Part shown: positions 42,619 through 50,683 of the stretch, piece by piece
Numbering within the stretch: position 1 is the stretch's first letter
Layout of the letters: every line of letters starts with the position of its first letter
NCBI RefSeq assembly: GCF_014203665.1
Contig: NZ_JACHJN010000007.1
Location: 188,059-252,058, forward strand
Direction: 5' to 3'
From: Saccharothrix tamanrassetensis
GTDB lineage: Bacteria > Actinomycetota > Actinomycetes > Mycobacteriales > Pseudonocardiaceae
DNA: 64,000 nt
The notes under the pieces: model-generated
The model's database searches: none
The model's input: the letters and a program-made list of their open reading frames with translations, nothing else
Told to the model about the DNA's origin: nothing
Made by a program: the position numbers and the translations under genes

Positions 42619-43165
42619 CGCGGGCTCACCACCACGAGCGGGGCCGTCGTGATCCGGTGGGTGTCGGCGCCCGGCCGGACGCGACTGCGTCCGCCGCTCG
42701 CGGATTCGCGGATCACCGTTTTCAGCGCGGCGGTGCCGGTACCGGTGATGAACCGCCGATCAGGAGTGGCCGCGACCTGTCGCACGAGGTCGAACAGCAC
42801 TCGGTCGCCGCTGAACAGATCACCCGGACAGACCGCGATCTTCGCACAGGCCTCGCCGCGTGGAATTCCGCTATTCCCGAACCCACCCGGTGCACAGCGG
42901 CCGGCGGCGAATCCGGAGACAACGGCACCGCGAGCACGCACCGGCACGCCGCCACGGAATTCGGGAAATCCTCCGGCATCCGCACGGAATCGGCAGAACA
43001 TGGTTCGAGGAGCAATGGTGACGGGTAGCGGATCTCCGCCTCCGCGCCTCCCGGGCGCAGGCCACGCACGCGCAACACCAGAGCCCGCGCGTCTGCGTCG
43101 CCGTCCGCTCCGACCACGCGCCGCACCCCGGCGTATTCGACTAATGCCCTTTTCCACTCGCCCAC
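42615..43165 (-). pseudogene. unrecognised gene, apparently frame-shifted, at the head of the ligase operon
   Basis: A frame starting at GTG 43165 (VGEWKRALVEYAGVRRVVGA onward) has strong third-position GC until about 42850 and then becomes Ser/Cys-rich noise. From there a second frame takes over (CAKIAVCPGDLFSGDRVLFD, then LVRQVAATPDRRFITGTGTA) and ends in a TGA that overlaps the FAD gene's GTG. A -1 (or +2) shift near 42840-42880 would join them into about 180 residues. This could be a mutation, a sequencing error or programmed frameshifting. I know no homologue. Confidence 0.5.
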
Positions 43166-43426
43166 CTTGACGCCGTTCGAGCACCGCACGATTCGGGAAA
43201 AATGGTTGATCGGGTGAAGAATGGGTCGGGCAGCGCACTCACCTCCGCTGTCGAAGCACGCCCGGTCAGCGTATGGCAGGCGCTCCGACCGACCCGCGCA
43301 CGCACCGGAGTTCACTCTTCCTGGTCAACTCCGCGAAGCTCTGTTGACAGCGCGGTCCCGGTCGGACAACGTCGTTATTGATCGAATTCGGTCGTTTTAT
43401 TCGTACGCCTGACGATCAGGGGCTCA

Positions 43427-44458
43427 ATGGTGCGGACACTCGTCGTGGGACTCGGCCGGGCGGGAGCGGAGCTGCACCTCCCGGTGCTCGCCAGGGCCCG
43501 TACCGGGGCCCGGCAGCTGTTCGGGGACGAGCCGGTGGTCGCGTGCGACCCGCGCCGGGTGCTCGGCGACCGGCCCGGCCTGGTGACGGCGACCAGCCTC
43601 GCCCAGGCGGCCTCGGTGCTCGACGCGGAGGAGACGGTCGCGCACGTGTGCACGCCGCCGGCCGTGCGCACGCAGGTGATCGGCGAACTCGCCGAACGCG
43701 GCTTCCGCAACCTGATCGTGGACAAGCCGCTCGCCGCGGACACCGACGACCTGGCCCGGATCATCCGGCTGCGCCGCAAGCGCGGCCTGCGGATCGCGGT
43801 GGTCGAGCCGTGGCTGACCAGCTCGCTGACCGCGCGGCTGACCGAGCTGGTGCGCGGCGGCACGCTCGGCGACCCGAGGTCGATCGCGATCGTGCAGAAC
43901 AAGCCCCGCTTCCGGCGCTCGCTGTCCCGGCCGGGCCACCAGACCGCGTTCGACGTCGAACTGCCGCACGGCGTGGGCCTGGCGCTGCGCCTGGCGGGCA
44001 ACGCGCGGGTCACCCACGCGGCCGGGTCCGACCTGGTGGTGGGTGACGTGGTGGTGCCCCGGATGGGTGGCGCGCGGGTCGGGCTGCGGCACAACAGCGG
44101 GGTGCGCACGGAGATCAGCTCCGACCTCACCTCACCGGTCCGGGAACGCCGGATCACGATCAAGTTCGACCAGGCCACGGTCGTCGGCCACTACGCGGTC
44201 AGCGCCGACGACGACCACTCGCAGCTCACCGTCACGCGCAACGGCCACGGCGAGCACGAGGTGCTCCGGGACGACTCGCTGACCGAGTGGGTGATCCGCG
44301 CCTACCAGCTGTTCCGGGGCGTCGGCGACCAGCACGCGCGTGGCTTCGCCTTCGCGACCGACGTGGTGCAGCTGCTGTCGGTGGCCAAGAACATCTGCGC
44401 CGAACCGGTGGTGCCCGCCGCGCGCGCCGAGACCGCGGTGGCCGTCCATGCCCGCTGA
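43427..44458 (+). CDS. Gfo/Idh/MocA family oxidoreductase
   Basis: 343 residues. A Rossmann domain opens with TLVVGLGRAGAELHLPVL, and the family lysine is in LIVDKPLAAD (DKP version of the EKP motif). The C-terminal alpha/beta substrate domain follows. AGGGG precedes the ATG by 5 nt. Members oxidise or reduce sugars, inositols or related alcohols with NAD(P). It is divergent from the CoA-ligase operon and overlaps the next, apparently disrupted gene by 11 bp, so it heads a short plus-strand operon with a second member of the family. Confidence 0.85.
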   Translation: MVRTLVVGLGRAGAELHLPVLARARTGARQLFGDEPVVACDPRRVLGDRPGLVTATSLAQAASVLDAEETVAHVCTPPAVRTQVIGELAERGFRNLIVDKPLAADTDDLARIIRLRRKRGLRIAVVEPWLTSSLTARLTELVRGGTLGDPRSIAIVQNKPRFRRSLSRPGHQTAFDVELPHGVGLALRLAGNARVTHAAGSDLVVGDVVVPRMGGARVGLRHNSGVRTEISSDLTSPVRERRITIKFDQATVVGHYAVSADDDHSQLTVTRNGHGEHEVLRDDSLTEWVIRAYQLFRGVGDQHARGFAFATDVVQLLSVAKNICAEPVVPAARAETAVAVHAR

Positions 44459-44849
44459 GCCGGTGTTAACGGGCACCACCGGCGAGGCCGCCCCCGACCG
44501 CGCGGCCCGACTCGGCTGGTCGGGCGTCGGACCGCGGCCCGCACGGCTACCACGGGTTCGCGGTGCCGGAGCAGAACGTTCCGCACGTGGTTCACGTGCA
44601 CCTCGAGGACGCGGTCGGCGACCGGTTCGTGCCGCCGGGGCAGGGCGGGGCGAAGGTCGCCGACCGCGTCCGCCTGCTGCGTGCCCGCGCGCACCGGGAC
44701 GCCTGGTCACCCGACCCGGTCGAGGCGGGCCCCACCGACGACGTGTCGGCCGCGTTCGTGGCGGCGGGCCGGGCCGTGGCCCGGCTGCCGCGGTGGCCAC
44801 GGCCGACCCCGCCCTGCGATCGGTCCCGCTCGTGCGGGCGGCCCGGTGA
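44448..44849 (+). pseudogene. unrecognised short gene with two apparent frame changes
   Basis: The ATG at 44448 overlaps the preceding gene, and the TGA at 44847 overlaps the next GTG, so the ends are in one frame and coupled. Between about 44530 and 44790, however, the coding signal (third-position GC near 95%) is in the next frame (HGYHGFAVPEQNVPHVVHVH onward, later DAWSPDPVEAGPTDDVSAAF). Two compensating indels would restore a protein of about 133 residues. I do not recognise it. Mutation and assembly error are both possible. Confidence 0.5.
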
Positions 44850-45721
44850 TCCGCGTCGGCGTGGTCGGACTGGGGGTGATCGCCGGGTACTACCTGACCG
44901 CGATCGACGCGCTGCCCGACTACGAACTGGTCGCGGTGTGCGACGTGGACCGCGACGTCCTCGCCGGGCACGGTGTCCGCGACTACCTGCACCACCGCGC
45001 GATGCTCGCCGACGGCGACCTGGACGCCGTGGTGGTGACCGCGCCGAACGACGTGCACGCCGCCGTCGCCCGGGACGTGCTCGACGCCGGCCTCCCGGTG
45101 TGCGTCGAGCAACCGCTCGCCACCACCCTGGCCGACGGCGAGGACCTCGCGCGGCGGCCGGGAGTGCTGTTCACCGCGTTCCACCGCCGCTACAACAGCA
45201 ATGTCGTGGCATTGCGGGGGGAACTGGTGAACGCGGCTCCGATCGAGTCGCTGGCCGTGCGTCACCTGGAGCGCATCGAGGACCGCGTCGGTCTGGGCCG
45301 CCGGCACCTGGACGCGGGCCGCGACGGCGGCGGGTGCGTCGCCGCCAACGGCCCGGACGCCCTGGACCTGGCCCGGCTGTTCGTCGGCCCGCTGACGCTG
45401 GAGTCCGTGAAGATCGTCCGCGACTCCACCGGCGTGGACCGGCAGGCCCTGCTGCGCGTACGAGGCTCCGCGCCGGCCTCGATCGAGCTGGACTGGTCGT
45501 TCCCGGGCGAGACCGAGGAGGTGGAGGTCCGACTCGCGGACGGCACCGTGCTGCGGGCCGACGTGCTCGACGGCCACCGGGAGTCCGAGGGCTCGCTGCG
45601 GCACGAGTACGTCGGCGTGCTGCGGGACTTCGCCCGCGCGATCCGCGCCGGCGGCCGGGAGGACGGCGGGCTCGCCGCACTGTCCCTCGTGGACGAGGCC
45701 CGTCGACGTGAAGGCGCGTGA
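44846..45721 (+). CDS. Gfo/Idh/MocA family oxidoreductase with EQP in place of EKP
   Basis: 291 residues from the GTG at 44846. The nucleotide site is RVGVVGLGVIAGYYLTAIDALPDYELVAVCDVD. The family motif reads CVEQPLATT: Gln replaces the conserved lysine of EKP, which normally takes part in catalysis, so activity may be altered. The substrate domain includes FTAFHRRYNSNVVALRGEL. Its start overlaps the stop of the disrupted short gene. With 43427-44458 it forms a pair of sugar-type oxidoreductases. Confidence 0.82.
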   Translation: MIRVGVVGLGVIAGYYLTAIDALPDYELVAVCDVDRDVLAGHGVRDYLHHRAMLADGDLDAVVVTAPNDVHAAVARDVLDAGLPVCVEQPLATTLADGEDLARRPGVLFTAFHRRYNSNVVALRGELVNAAPIESLAVRHLERIEDRVGLGRRHLDAGRDGGGCVAANGPDALDLARLFVGPLTLESVKIVRDSTGVDRQALLRVRGSAPASIELDWSFPGETEEVEVRLADGTVLRADVLDGHRESEGSLRHEYVGVLRDFARAIRAGGREDGGLAALSLVDEARRREGA

Positions 45722-45798
45722 CGATTCGGGGGCCGGGGGCCACGGGTGGATTGGGGCCGGAGGCCACGGGTGGGATCAGGGCCGGCAGCCAGGGGCGG
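45722..45798. repeat. three degenerate tandem copies of a 24-26-bp unit after a stop codon
   Basis: Units with the core GGGGCCGGAGGCCACGGGTG start right after the Gfo/Idh stop codon and decay towards 45798. They are the fourth example in this window of a short tandem array at or just after a stop codon. Confidence 0.75.
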
Positions 45799-45857
45799 AA
45801 TACCGCAGAACACCGCCGCAGCCGGTTGACCCGGGCCCTGCGGGGTAGCCGATCGCC

Positions 45858-47858
45858 ATGTCGGATCGCCTGTTCCGAGACCGCCGCGACGCCGGTCGGG
45901 TGTTGGCGGGCCTGCTCGACGGGTACCGCGACCGCGACGACGTGATCGTGCTCGGCCTGCCGCGCGGCGGAGTCCCGGTCGCCCACGAGGTCGCGACGGC
46001 GCTCGCCGCCCCGCTGGACGTCCTCCCGGTGCGCAAACTAGGCGTGCCCGACCACCCCGACCTGGCCATGGGCGCGGTCGCCGGCGGTGACGTGGTGGTG
46101 GTGGACGACGACATCGTGCGCGGCCTGGGCATCACGCCCGAGGTCGTCCGGCGGGCGACCGAGCGGGAAGGCCGGGAGCTGCTCCGCCGGGAACACCTGT
46201 ACCGCGAGGGCAGGCCCATGGTCGACGTCGCCGGGAAGACCGTGGTCCTGGTGGACGACGGCCTCGCCACCGGCGCCGGCGTGCGGGCCGCGATCCAGGC
46301 GCTGCGCGGGCTGGAACCCGCGCGGGTCGTCGTCGCGGTGCCCGCCGCGCCGGAATCGACGTGCGCGGAGCTGCGGCGGCACGTGGACGAGGCGGTGTGC
46401 GCGGTCACGCCCTCACCGTTCTTCGCCGTGGGCGAGTCCTACTGGGACTTCGCCCGGACGACCGACGAGGAGGTGCGCGACCTGCTGCGGGCGGCGGCCC
46501 GGACCCGGCCCGCGCCCGCTGCGGCCCCGACCGAGATTTCCGCCATCCGCGCGGCGGCCATCCCGGTGCGGGACGGGGCACCTCCGGACGACGTGCTGTT
46601 CGACCTGGTCGGTGACGCCCGGTTCGTGCTGATCGGCGAGGCGTCGCACGGCACGCACGAGTTCTACGCCGCCCGCGCGCACATGACGCGGCGGCTGATC
46701 GAGGAGATGGGGTTCGCGGCGGTCGCGGCGGAGGCCGACTGGCCGGACGCCTACCGCGTCAACCGGTTCGTCCGGGGCCGGAGCGACGACGCCACCGCCG
46801 AGGAGTCGCTGCGCGGCTTCGAGCGGTTCCCGGCGTGGATGTGGCGCAACACCGACGTCCGGGACTTCGTCGACCGGCTGCGCGAGCACAACGACCGGAT
46901 CGGCGACGAACGCGCGCGGGTGGGCTTCTACGGGCTCGACCTGTACAGCCTGCACCGCTCGGCCGACGAGGTGATCGGCTACCTGGAGGGCGTCGACCCG
47001 GAGGCCGCCGCGCGGGCTCGCGAACGCTACTCGTGTTTCGACCACTCCGATGGGGACGCGCAGAACTACGGCTACGCGGCCGCTTTCGGGGCGGGCGAGT
47101 CGTGCGAGCGGGCCGCCCTCGAACAGCTCGTGGAACTGCGGCGGGAAGCGCTGGACCACGCCCGGCGGGACGGGTCGGCGGCGGAGGCGGACCTGTTCGA
47201 CGCCGAGCAGAACGCCCGGCTGGTCAGCGACGCGGAACGCTACTACCGCACCATGTTCAGCGGCCGGGTGTCCTCGTGGAACCTGCGCGACCGGCACATG
47301 GCGGACACGCTGGACGCGCTGGCCGAGCACCTGACCGGGCAGCGCGGAGCGCCGGCGAGGATCGTGGTGTGGGCGCACAACTCGCACCTCGGCGACGCCT
47401 CCGCCACCGAGTCCGCCGCCCGCGGCGAGCTCAACGTCGGGCAGCTCGTCCGCGAGCGGCACGGCGACGACTGCCGGCTGATCGGCTTCACCACCCACGG
47501 CGGCACGGTCACCGCGGCCGACGACTGGGGCGCGCCCGCGGACCGCAAGCGGGTGCGGCCCGCACTCGCGGACAGCGTGGAGGAGCTGTTCCACGACGTC
47601 GGCCGCGCGGAGTTCATGGTGCGCTTCGACCGCCCGCCGCAGGCGGCCGAAGTGCTGCGCGACGCCAGGCTGCAACGTGCGATCGGGGTGATCTACCGGC
47701 CGCGGACCGAGCGGCAGAGCCACTACTTCCGGGCGCGGGTGGCCGACCAGTTCGACGCCGTGATCCACCTCGACGAGACCCGTGCACTGGAACCGCTCGA
47801 CCGCAACACCCGCTGGGACGCCGGAGAGCTGCCCGACACCTACCCGTACGCGGTGTAG
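45858..47858 (+). CDS. phosphoribosyltransferase / erythromycin-esterase-like fusion protein
   Basis: 666 residues in two parts. Residues 1-215 form a type I phosphoribosyltransferase: [33 protein letters not shown] and the PRPP loop [13 protein letters not shown]. Residues 235-660 form an erythromycin-esterase-like domain with the catalytic set Glu261/His264 in [11 protein letters not shown], Glu in [15 protein letters not shown] and His in [11 protein letters not shown]. The family includes EreA-type macrolide esterases and succinoglycan-biosynthesis proteins, so macrolide resistance cannot be assumed. The gene stands alone after a repeat region. Confidence 0.85.
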   Translation: MSDRLFRDRRDAGRVLAGLLDGYRDRDDVIVLGLPRGGVPVAHEVATALAAPLDVLPVRKLGVPDHPDLAMGAVAGGDVVVVDDDIVRGLGITPEVVRRATEREGRELLRREHLYREGRPMVDVAGKTVVLVDDGLATGAGVRAAIQALRGLEPARVVVAVPAAPESTCAELRRHVDEAVCAVTPSPFFAVGESYWDFARTTDEEVRDLLRAAARTRPAPAAAPTEISAIRAAAIPVRDGAPPDDVLFDLVGDARFVLIGEASHGTHEFYAARAHMTRRLIEEMGFAAVAAEADWPDAYRVNRFVRGRSDDATAEESLRGFERFPAWMWRNTDVRDFVDRLREHNDRIGDERARVGFYGLDLYSLHRSADEVIGYLEGVDPEAAARARERYSCFDHSDGDAQNYGYAAAFGAGESCERAALEQLVELRREALDHARRDGSAAEADLFDAEQNARLVSDAERYYRTMFSGRVSSWNLRDRHMADTLDALAEHLTGQRGAPARIVVWAHNSHLGDASATESAARGELNVGQLVRERHGDDCRLIGFTTHGGTVTAADDWGAPADRKRVRPALADSVEELFHDVGRAEFMVRFDRPPQAAEVLRDARLQRAIGVIYRPRTERQSHYFRARVADQFDAVIHLDETRALEPLDRNTRWDAGELPDTYPYAV

Positions 47859-48295
47859 CTGCCGCACCGACTAGTGCCGCGCGGCCCCTGCTAACCGGCT
47901 CGGTGCCCGCTGTAGGCATTCCTGCGCAGTCGGCACCCCGGGTGGACCGCCTAACCGTTCGCCGAACGCCGAACGCGGTCCGCGCCGACCAGTCGCCGCC
48001 AGCAGGACGCGCACCCACCCCGGCCGGGCGTCGCCTCGGAACAGCCCCGTCGCTTCGATCTGGCCATTCGTGCCTCCTCGTCTCGCCCGCCACACCGTCC
48101 GGACGGGGCCGGTGGTCAACTGAACCCATCCCCCGTTGTTCGGTGTCGGCGCCTGGACGATGAACAACAAGCTCTGAACAATGGGCACCCGACTACGAGG
48201 GGGACTCGTCTGGTGGCTCGGCGTGAGCGTCCGTTGAGGGACGGGGAAGGGCCGCTGCTGTCGTTCGCGGCGGACGCGGCGGCGTGGCCGGCCGC
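47859..48295. other. intergenic region between the esterase fusion and MFS genes
   Basis: About 435 bp. Apart from the 38-codon minus-strand ORF at 47951-48067, I see only a 12-bp palindrome CCGTCCGGACGG (48095-48106) and, on the minus strand, a TTGACC element near 48115 that could be a -35 box. The first 60 bp downstream of the fusion gene hold no clear hairpin. Confidence 0.5.
47951..48067 (-). CDS. 38-residue Arg/Cys-rich small ORF with a strong ribosome site
   Basis: GAGGAGG lies 5 nt before the ATG, among the best ribosome sites in the window. The product (MARSKRRGCSEATPGRGGCA, then SCWRRLVGADRVRRSANG) is basic with three cysteines. Its third-position GC is only moderate. The gene is divergent from the MFS gene and convergent with the esterase fusion. 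I do not recognise the product. Confidence 0.4.
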   Translation of the reverse strand: MARSKRRGCSEATPGRGGCASCWRRLVGADRVRRSANG

Positions 48296-49522
48296 ATGAG
48301 CGGCGTCTTCGAACCGCTGAGGACACCGGCGTTCCGGCGGTTGATCACCGGGCGCGGCTGCGCCGAGTTGGCCAACGCGGTCGCCCCCGTGGCGCTGGCG
48401 TTCGCCGTGTTGGACCTGACCGGCAGCCTGGTCGACCTGGGCATCGTCGTGGGGGCGCGGTCGGCGGCGGTCGTGGTGCTGGTGTTGTTCGGCGGGATGC
48501 TGGCCGACCGCCTGCCCCGGTCGGTCATCCTCCAGGGCACGGCGCTGACCGCGGCGCTCACCCAGGGGCTCGTCGCGGCGTCGGTGCTCGGGCACTTCGC
48601 GTCGCTGCCGCTGCTGGTCGGGCTCGGCATCGCGAACGGCGCGACGGCGGCGATGTCGTTGCCCGCCGCCGCCGCGCTTACCCCGCAGACCGTGGCCCCG
48701 GCGTTGTTGACGCAAGCCAACGCGTTGGCGCGGATAGGCGTGAACACCGGTCGGTTCTCCGGGGCGGCGTTGGGTGGGCTGCTGGTCGGCTCGCTCGGGC
48801 CGGGGTGGGCGATCGCGGGGAACGCGGTGCTGTTCCTGCTCGCGGCGCTGGCCTACCAGCGGGTCCGGGTCGCGCACCCGCCCCGGGTGGTGGAGAAGGG
48901 CGTGCTCGGGGACCTGGTGGAGGGCTGGCGGGAGTTCACCGAGCACACCTGGGTCTGGGTCGTGGTGTTGCAGTTCATGGTCGTCAACGCGGTGTTGGCG
49001 GGTGGGCTGTTCGTGCTCGGACCGTCGATCGCCAACCACACCATCGGGCGGACCGCGTGGGGTTTCGTCATCGCTGCGGAGACCCTGGGCGCGTTGATCG
49101 GCGGGGTGTTGGTGGCGCGCTGGAGGCCCCGGCGGGCGTTGTTCGTCGGCGTCTCGGTCATCCTGCTGGAAGCCTTGCCGCTGGTCGTGCTGGCCGAGTG
49201 GGCGCGGGTGGTGCCGCTGTTGCTCGCCATGTTCGCGGTCGGGTTGACGACCGAGGTGTTCGTGGTGGCCTGGGACGTGTCGCTGCAGGAGAACATCGCG
49301 CCGGAGAAGCTGGCGCGGGTGTACTCCTACGACATGCTCGGGTCGTTCATCGCGCTGCCGGTCGGGGAGGTCGTCGCCGGGCCGTTGGCCACCAGGTTCG
49401 GCGTGGAGACGACGTTGCTGGCGGGTGCGGTGGTGCTCGTGATCGTGACGTGCGGCGCTTTGTGCAGCCGACAGGTGCGCACGCTGACCCGTCGTGCGGA
49501 TCAGGAGGACGTCCGGACGTAG
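48296..49522 (+). CDS. MFS transporter
   Basis: 408 residues from the ATG at 48296 (a GTG four codons earlier is possible). Twelve hydrophobic segments are evident. The N-terminal half has RLITGRGCAELANAVAPVALAFAVLDLTGSLVDLGIVVGARSAAVVVLVLFGGMLADRLPR, with the GGMLADRLPR loop as MFS signature, and the LLTQANALARIGVNTGRFSGAALGGLLVGSLGPGWAIAGNAVLFLLAALAY segment is typical of the MFS_3 drug-exporter-like group. The substrate is unknown. It converges on the LLM oxidoreductase gene. Confidence 0.85.
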   Translation: MSGVFEPLRTPAFRRLITGRGCAELANAVAPVALAFAVLDLTGSLVDLGIVVGARSAAVVVLVLFGGMLADRLPRSVILQGTALTAALTQGLVAASVLGHFASLPLLVGLGIANGATAAMSLPAAAALTPQTVAPALLTQANALARIGVNTGRFSGAALGGLLVGSLGPGWAIAGNAVLFLLAALAYQRVRVAHPPRVVEKGVLGDLVEGWREFTEHTWVWVVVLQFMVVNAVLAGGLFVLGPSIANHTIGRTAWGFVIAAETLGALIGGVLVARWRPRRALFVGVSVILLEALPLVVLAEWARVVPLLLAMFAVGLTTEVFVVAWDVSLQENIAPEKLARVYSYDMLGSFIALPVGEVVAGPLATRFGVETTLLAGAVVLVIVTCGALCSRQVRTLTRRADQEDVRT

Positions 49523-49548
49523 TGGCCGGCGACGCGCGGCGAGGCGAT

Positions 49549-50427
49549 CTAGGGGTCCAGGCCGGGCAGAACTTCGGACGCCACCCTCTCCAGGATCCCT
49601 TCATCGCCCGCGAACACGCCGGACCCGCGCGGCCACGGTGCGGCCACGTCGGTGAAGCCCAGGGCTTCCGCCCGGCCGAGGAAGTCGCGGTAGACCTCGA
49701 CGCCGGACAGCGAGAACACCGGGGCGGCGTCGGTCTGGAGGAAGCGGCGCACCTCGTCGCGCGGGCGGTCGAGTGCGTCGAGCGTCTCGTCGAACCGTTG
49801 CGACAGCTCGGCGATCGACGACCACCACGAGTCCAGGGAGTCCTGCGGCGCGCCGGTCGTGATCCAGCCCTGGCCGAAGCGGGCCGCGAGCCGCAACGCC
49901 TTGGGACCGTTGGCTGCGACCACGAACGGGAGCCTGGGGCGCTGCACGCAGCCGGGCGGGTTCCGGGCGTCCTCGGCCCGGTAGTACTCGCCCGACCAGG
50001 TGACGTGGTCACGGGTCAGCAGGGCGTCGAGCAGTTCCACGAACTCGGCGTACCGGGTCGCCGGGCTGCGCGCGAGGTTGGTCCCGCCGAACACCTTCTG
50101 GTCGTAGCCGCCCATGCCGCCCGCGCCGACGCCGAGCGTGAAGCGGCCGTCCGACACGTCGTCCAGGGTGATCAGCTCCCGCGCGAACGGCACCGGGTGG
50201 CGGAAGTTCGGAGACGCCACCATCATCCCCAGCTCGATCCGCGAGGTCGCCTCGGCGGCCAGCGCCAGGGTCGGCACCGAGCCGAACCACGGGCCGTCGA
50301 CCAGGGTCCGCCAACCCACGTGGTCGAACGTCCAGGCGTGGGCGAACCCGTAGTCCTCGGCGGCCTGCCAGCGCGGCTTCGCCTCGGCCCACCGGTATTC
50401 GGGCAGGATGGTGATCCCGGCTCTCAT
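49549..50427 (-). CDS. LLM-class F420-dependent-type oxidoreductase
   Basis: 292 residues from the ATG at 50427 with GGAGAG 6 nt upstream. The luciferase-like barrel is clear: ITILPEYRWAEAKPRWQAAEDYGFAHAWTFDHVGWR, ALAAEATSRIELGMMVASPNFRHPVPFARELITLDDVSDGRFTLGVGAGG and LPFVVAANGPKALRLAARFGQGWIT. The GxGAGG phosphate loop and the WTFDHV segment are common in F420-dependent members. It is divergent from the Pls-type synthetase operon across about 220 bp; a functional link is not evident. Confidence 0.86.
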   Translation of the reverse strand: MRAGITILPEYRWAEAKPRWQAAEDYGFAHAWTFDHVGWRTLVDGPWFGSVPTLALAAEATSRIELGMMVASPNFRHPVPFARELITLDDVSDGRFTLGVGAGGMGGYDQKVFGGTNLARSPATRYAEFVELLDALLTRDHVTWSGEYYRAEDARNPPGCVQRPRLPFVVAANGPKALRLAARFGQGWITTGAPQDSLDSWWSSIAELSQRFDETLDALDRPRDEVRRFLQTDAAPVFSLSGVEVYRDFLGRAEALGFTDVAAPWPRGSGVFAGDEGILERVASEVLPGLDP

Positions 50428-50612
50428 CCGCACTCTCCTCGGTCGACGTGTCCGACCGAACGGAACCACTGTTCGGCTGTCGACGCGACCCGAACGTGTG
50501 AGACCTCCCACTCCCCGTCTCGATCACGCTGCGTCGTGGTGGCACCGGGGTAAAGTCGCAGGCTGCGGTTTCGCGGAGGCGATCGCCGCGGCTGCCTGAC
50601 CGGTCTGCACCG

Positions 50613-50634
50613 GGTGCGGGGCAGCTCCCCCACC
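50613..50634 (+). ncRNA. small hairpin in the synthetase 5' region
   Basis: GGTG-C-GGGG (50613-50621) pairs with CCCC-CACC (50627-50634) around the loop CAGCT with a one-base bulge. It ends 5 nt before the GGAGG of the leader ORF, so it could influence initiation there. It may simply be a chance GC-rich fold. Confidence 0.35.
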
Positions 50635-50650
50635 CTCTCGGAGGACGACA

Positions 50651-50683
50651 GTGCGTTCGCGTTCAGCCGGTGCGCGCCGGTGA
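50651..50683 (+). CDS. 10-codon leader ORF coupled to the synthetase start
   Basis: GTG CGT TCG CGT TCA GCC then GGT GCG CGC CGG TGA encodes VRSRSAGARR. It has GGAGG 6 nt upstream, while the synthetase GTG at 50680 has no ribosome site of its own. The leader TGA overlaps that GTG (GTGA), so ribosomes finishing the leader would start the synthetase. Four of the ten codons are Arg. The alternative is that the synthetase begins further upstream at 50614. Confidence 0.5.
   Translation: MRSRSAGARR

Noticed and set aside
47951..48067. Macrolide-type attenuator leader for the neighbouring erythromycin-esterase-like gene
   Set aside because: The ORF is on the opposite strand and downstream of the esterase gene, so it cannot be its leader.
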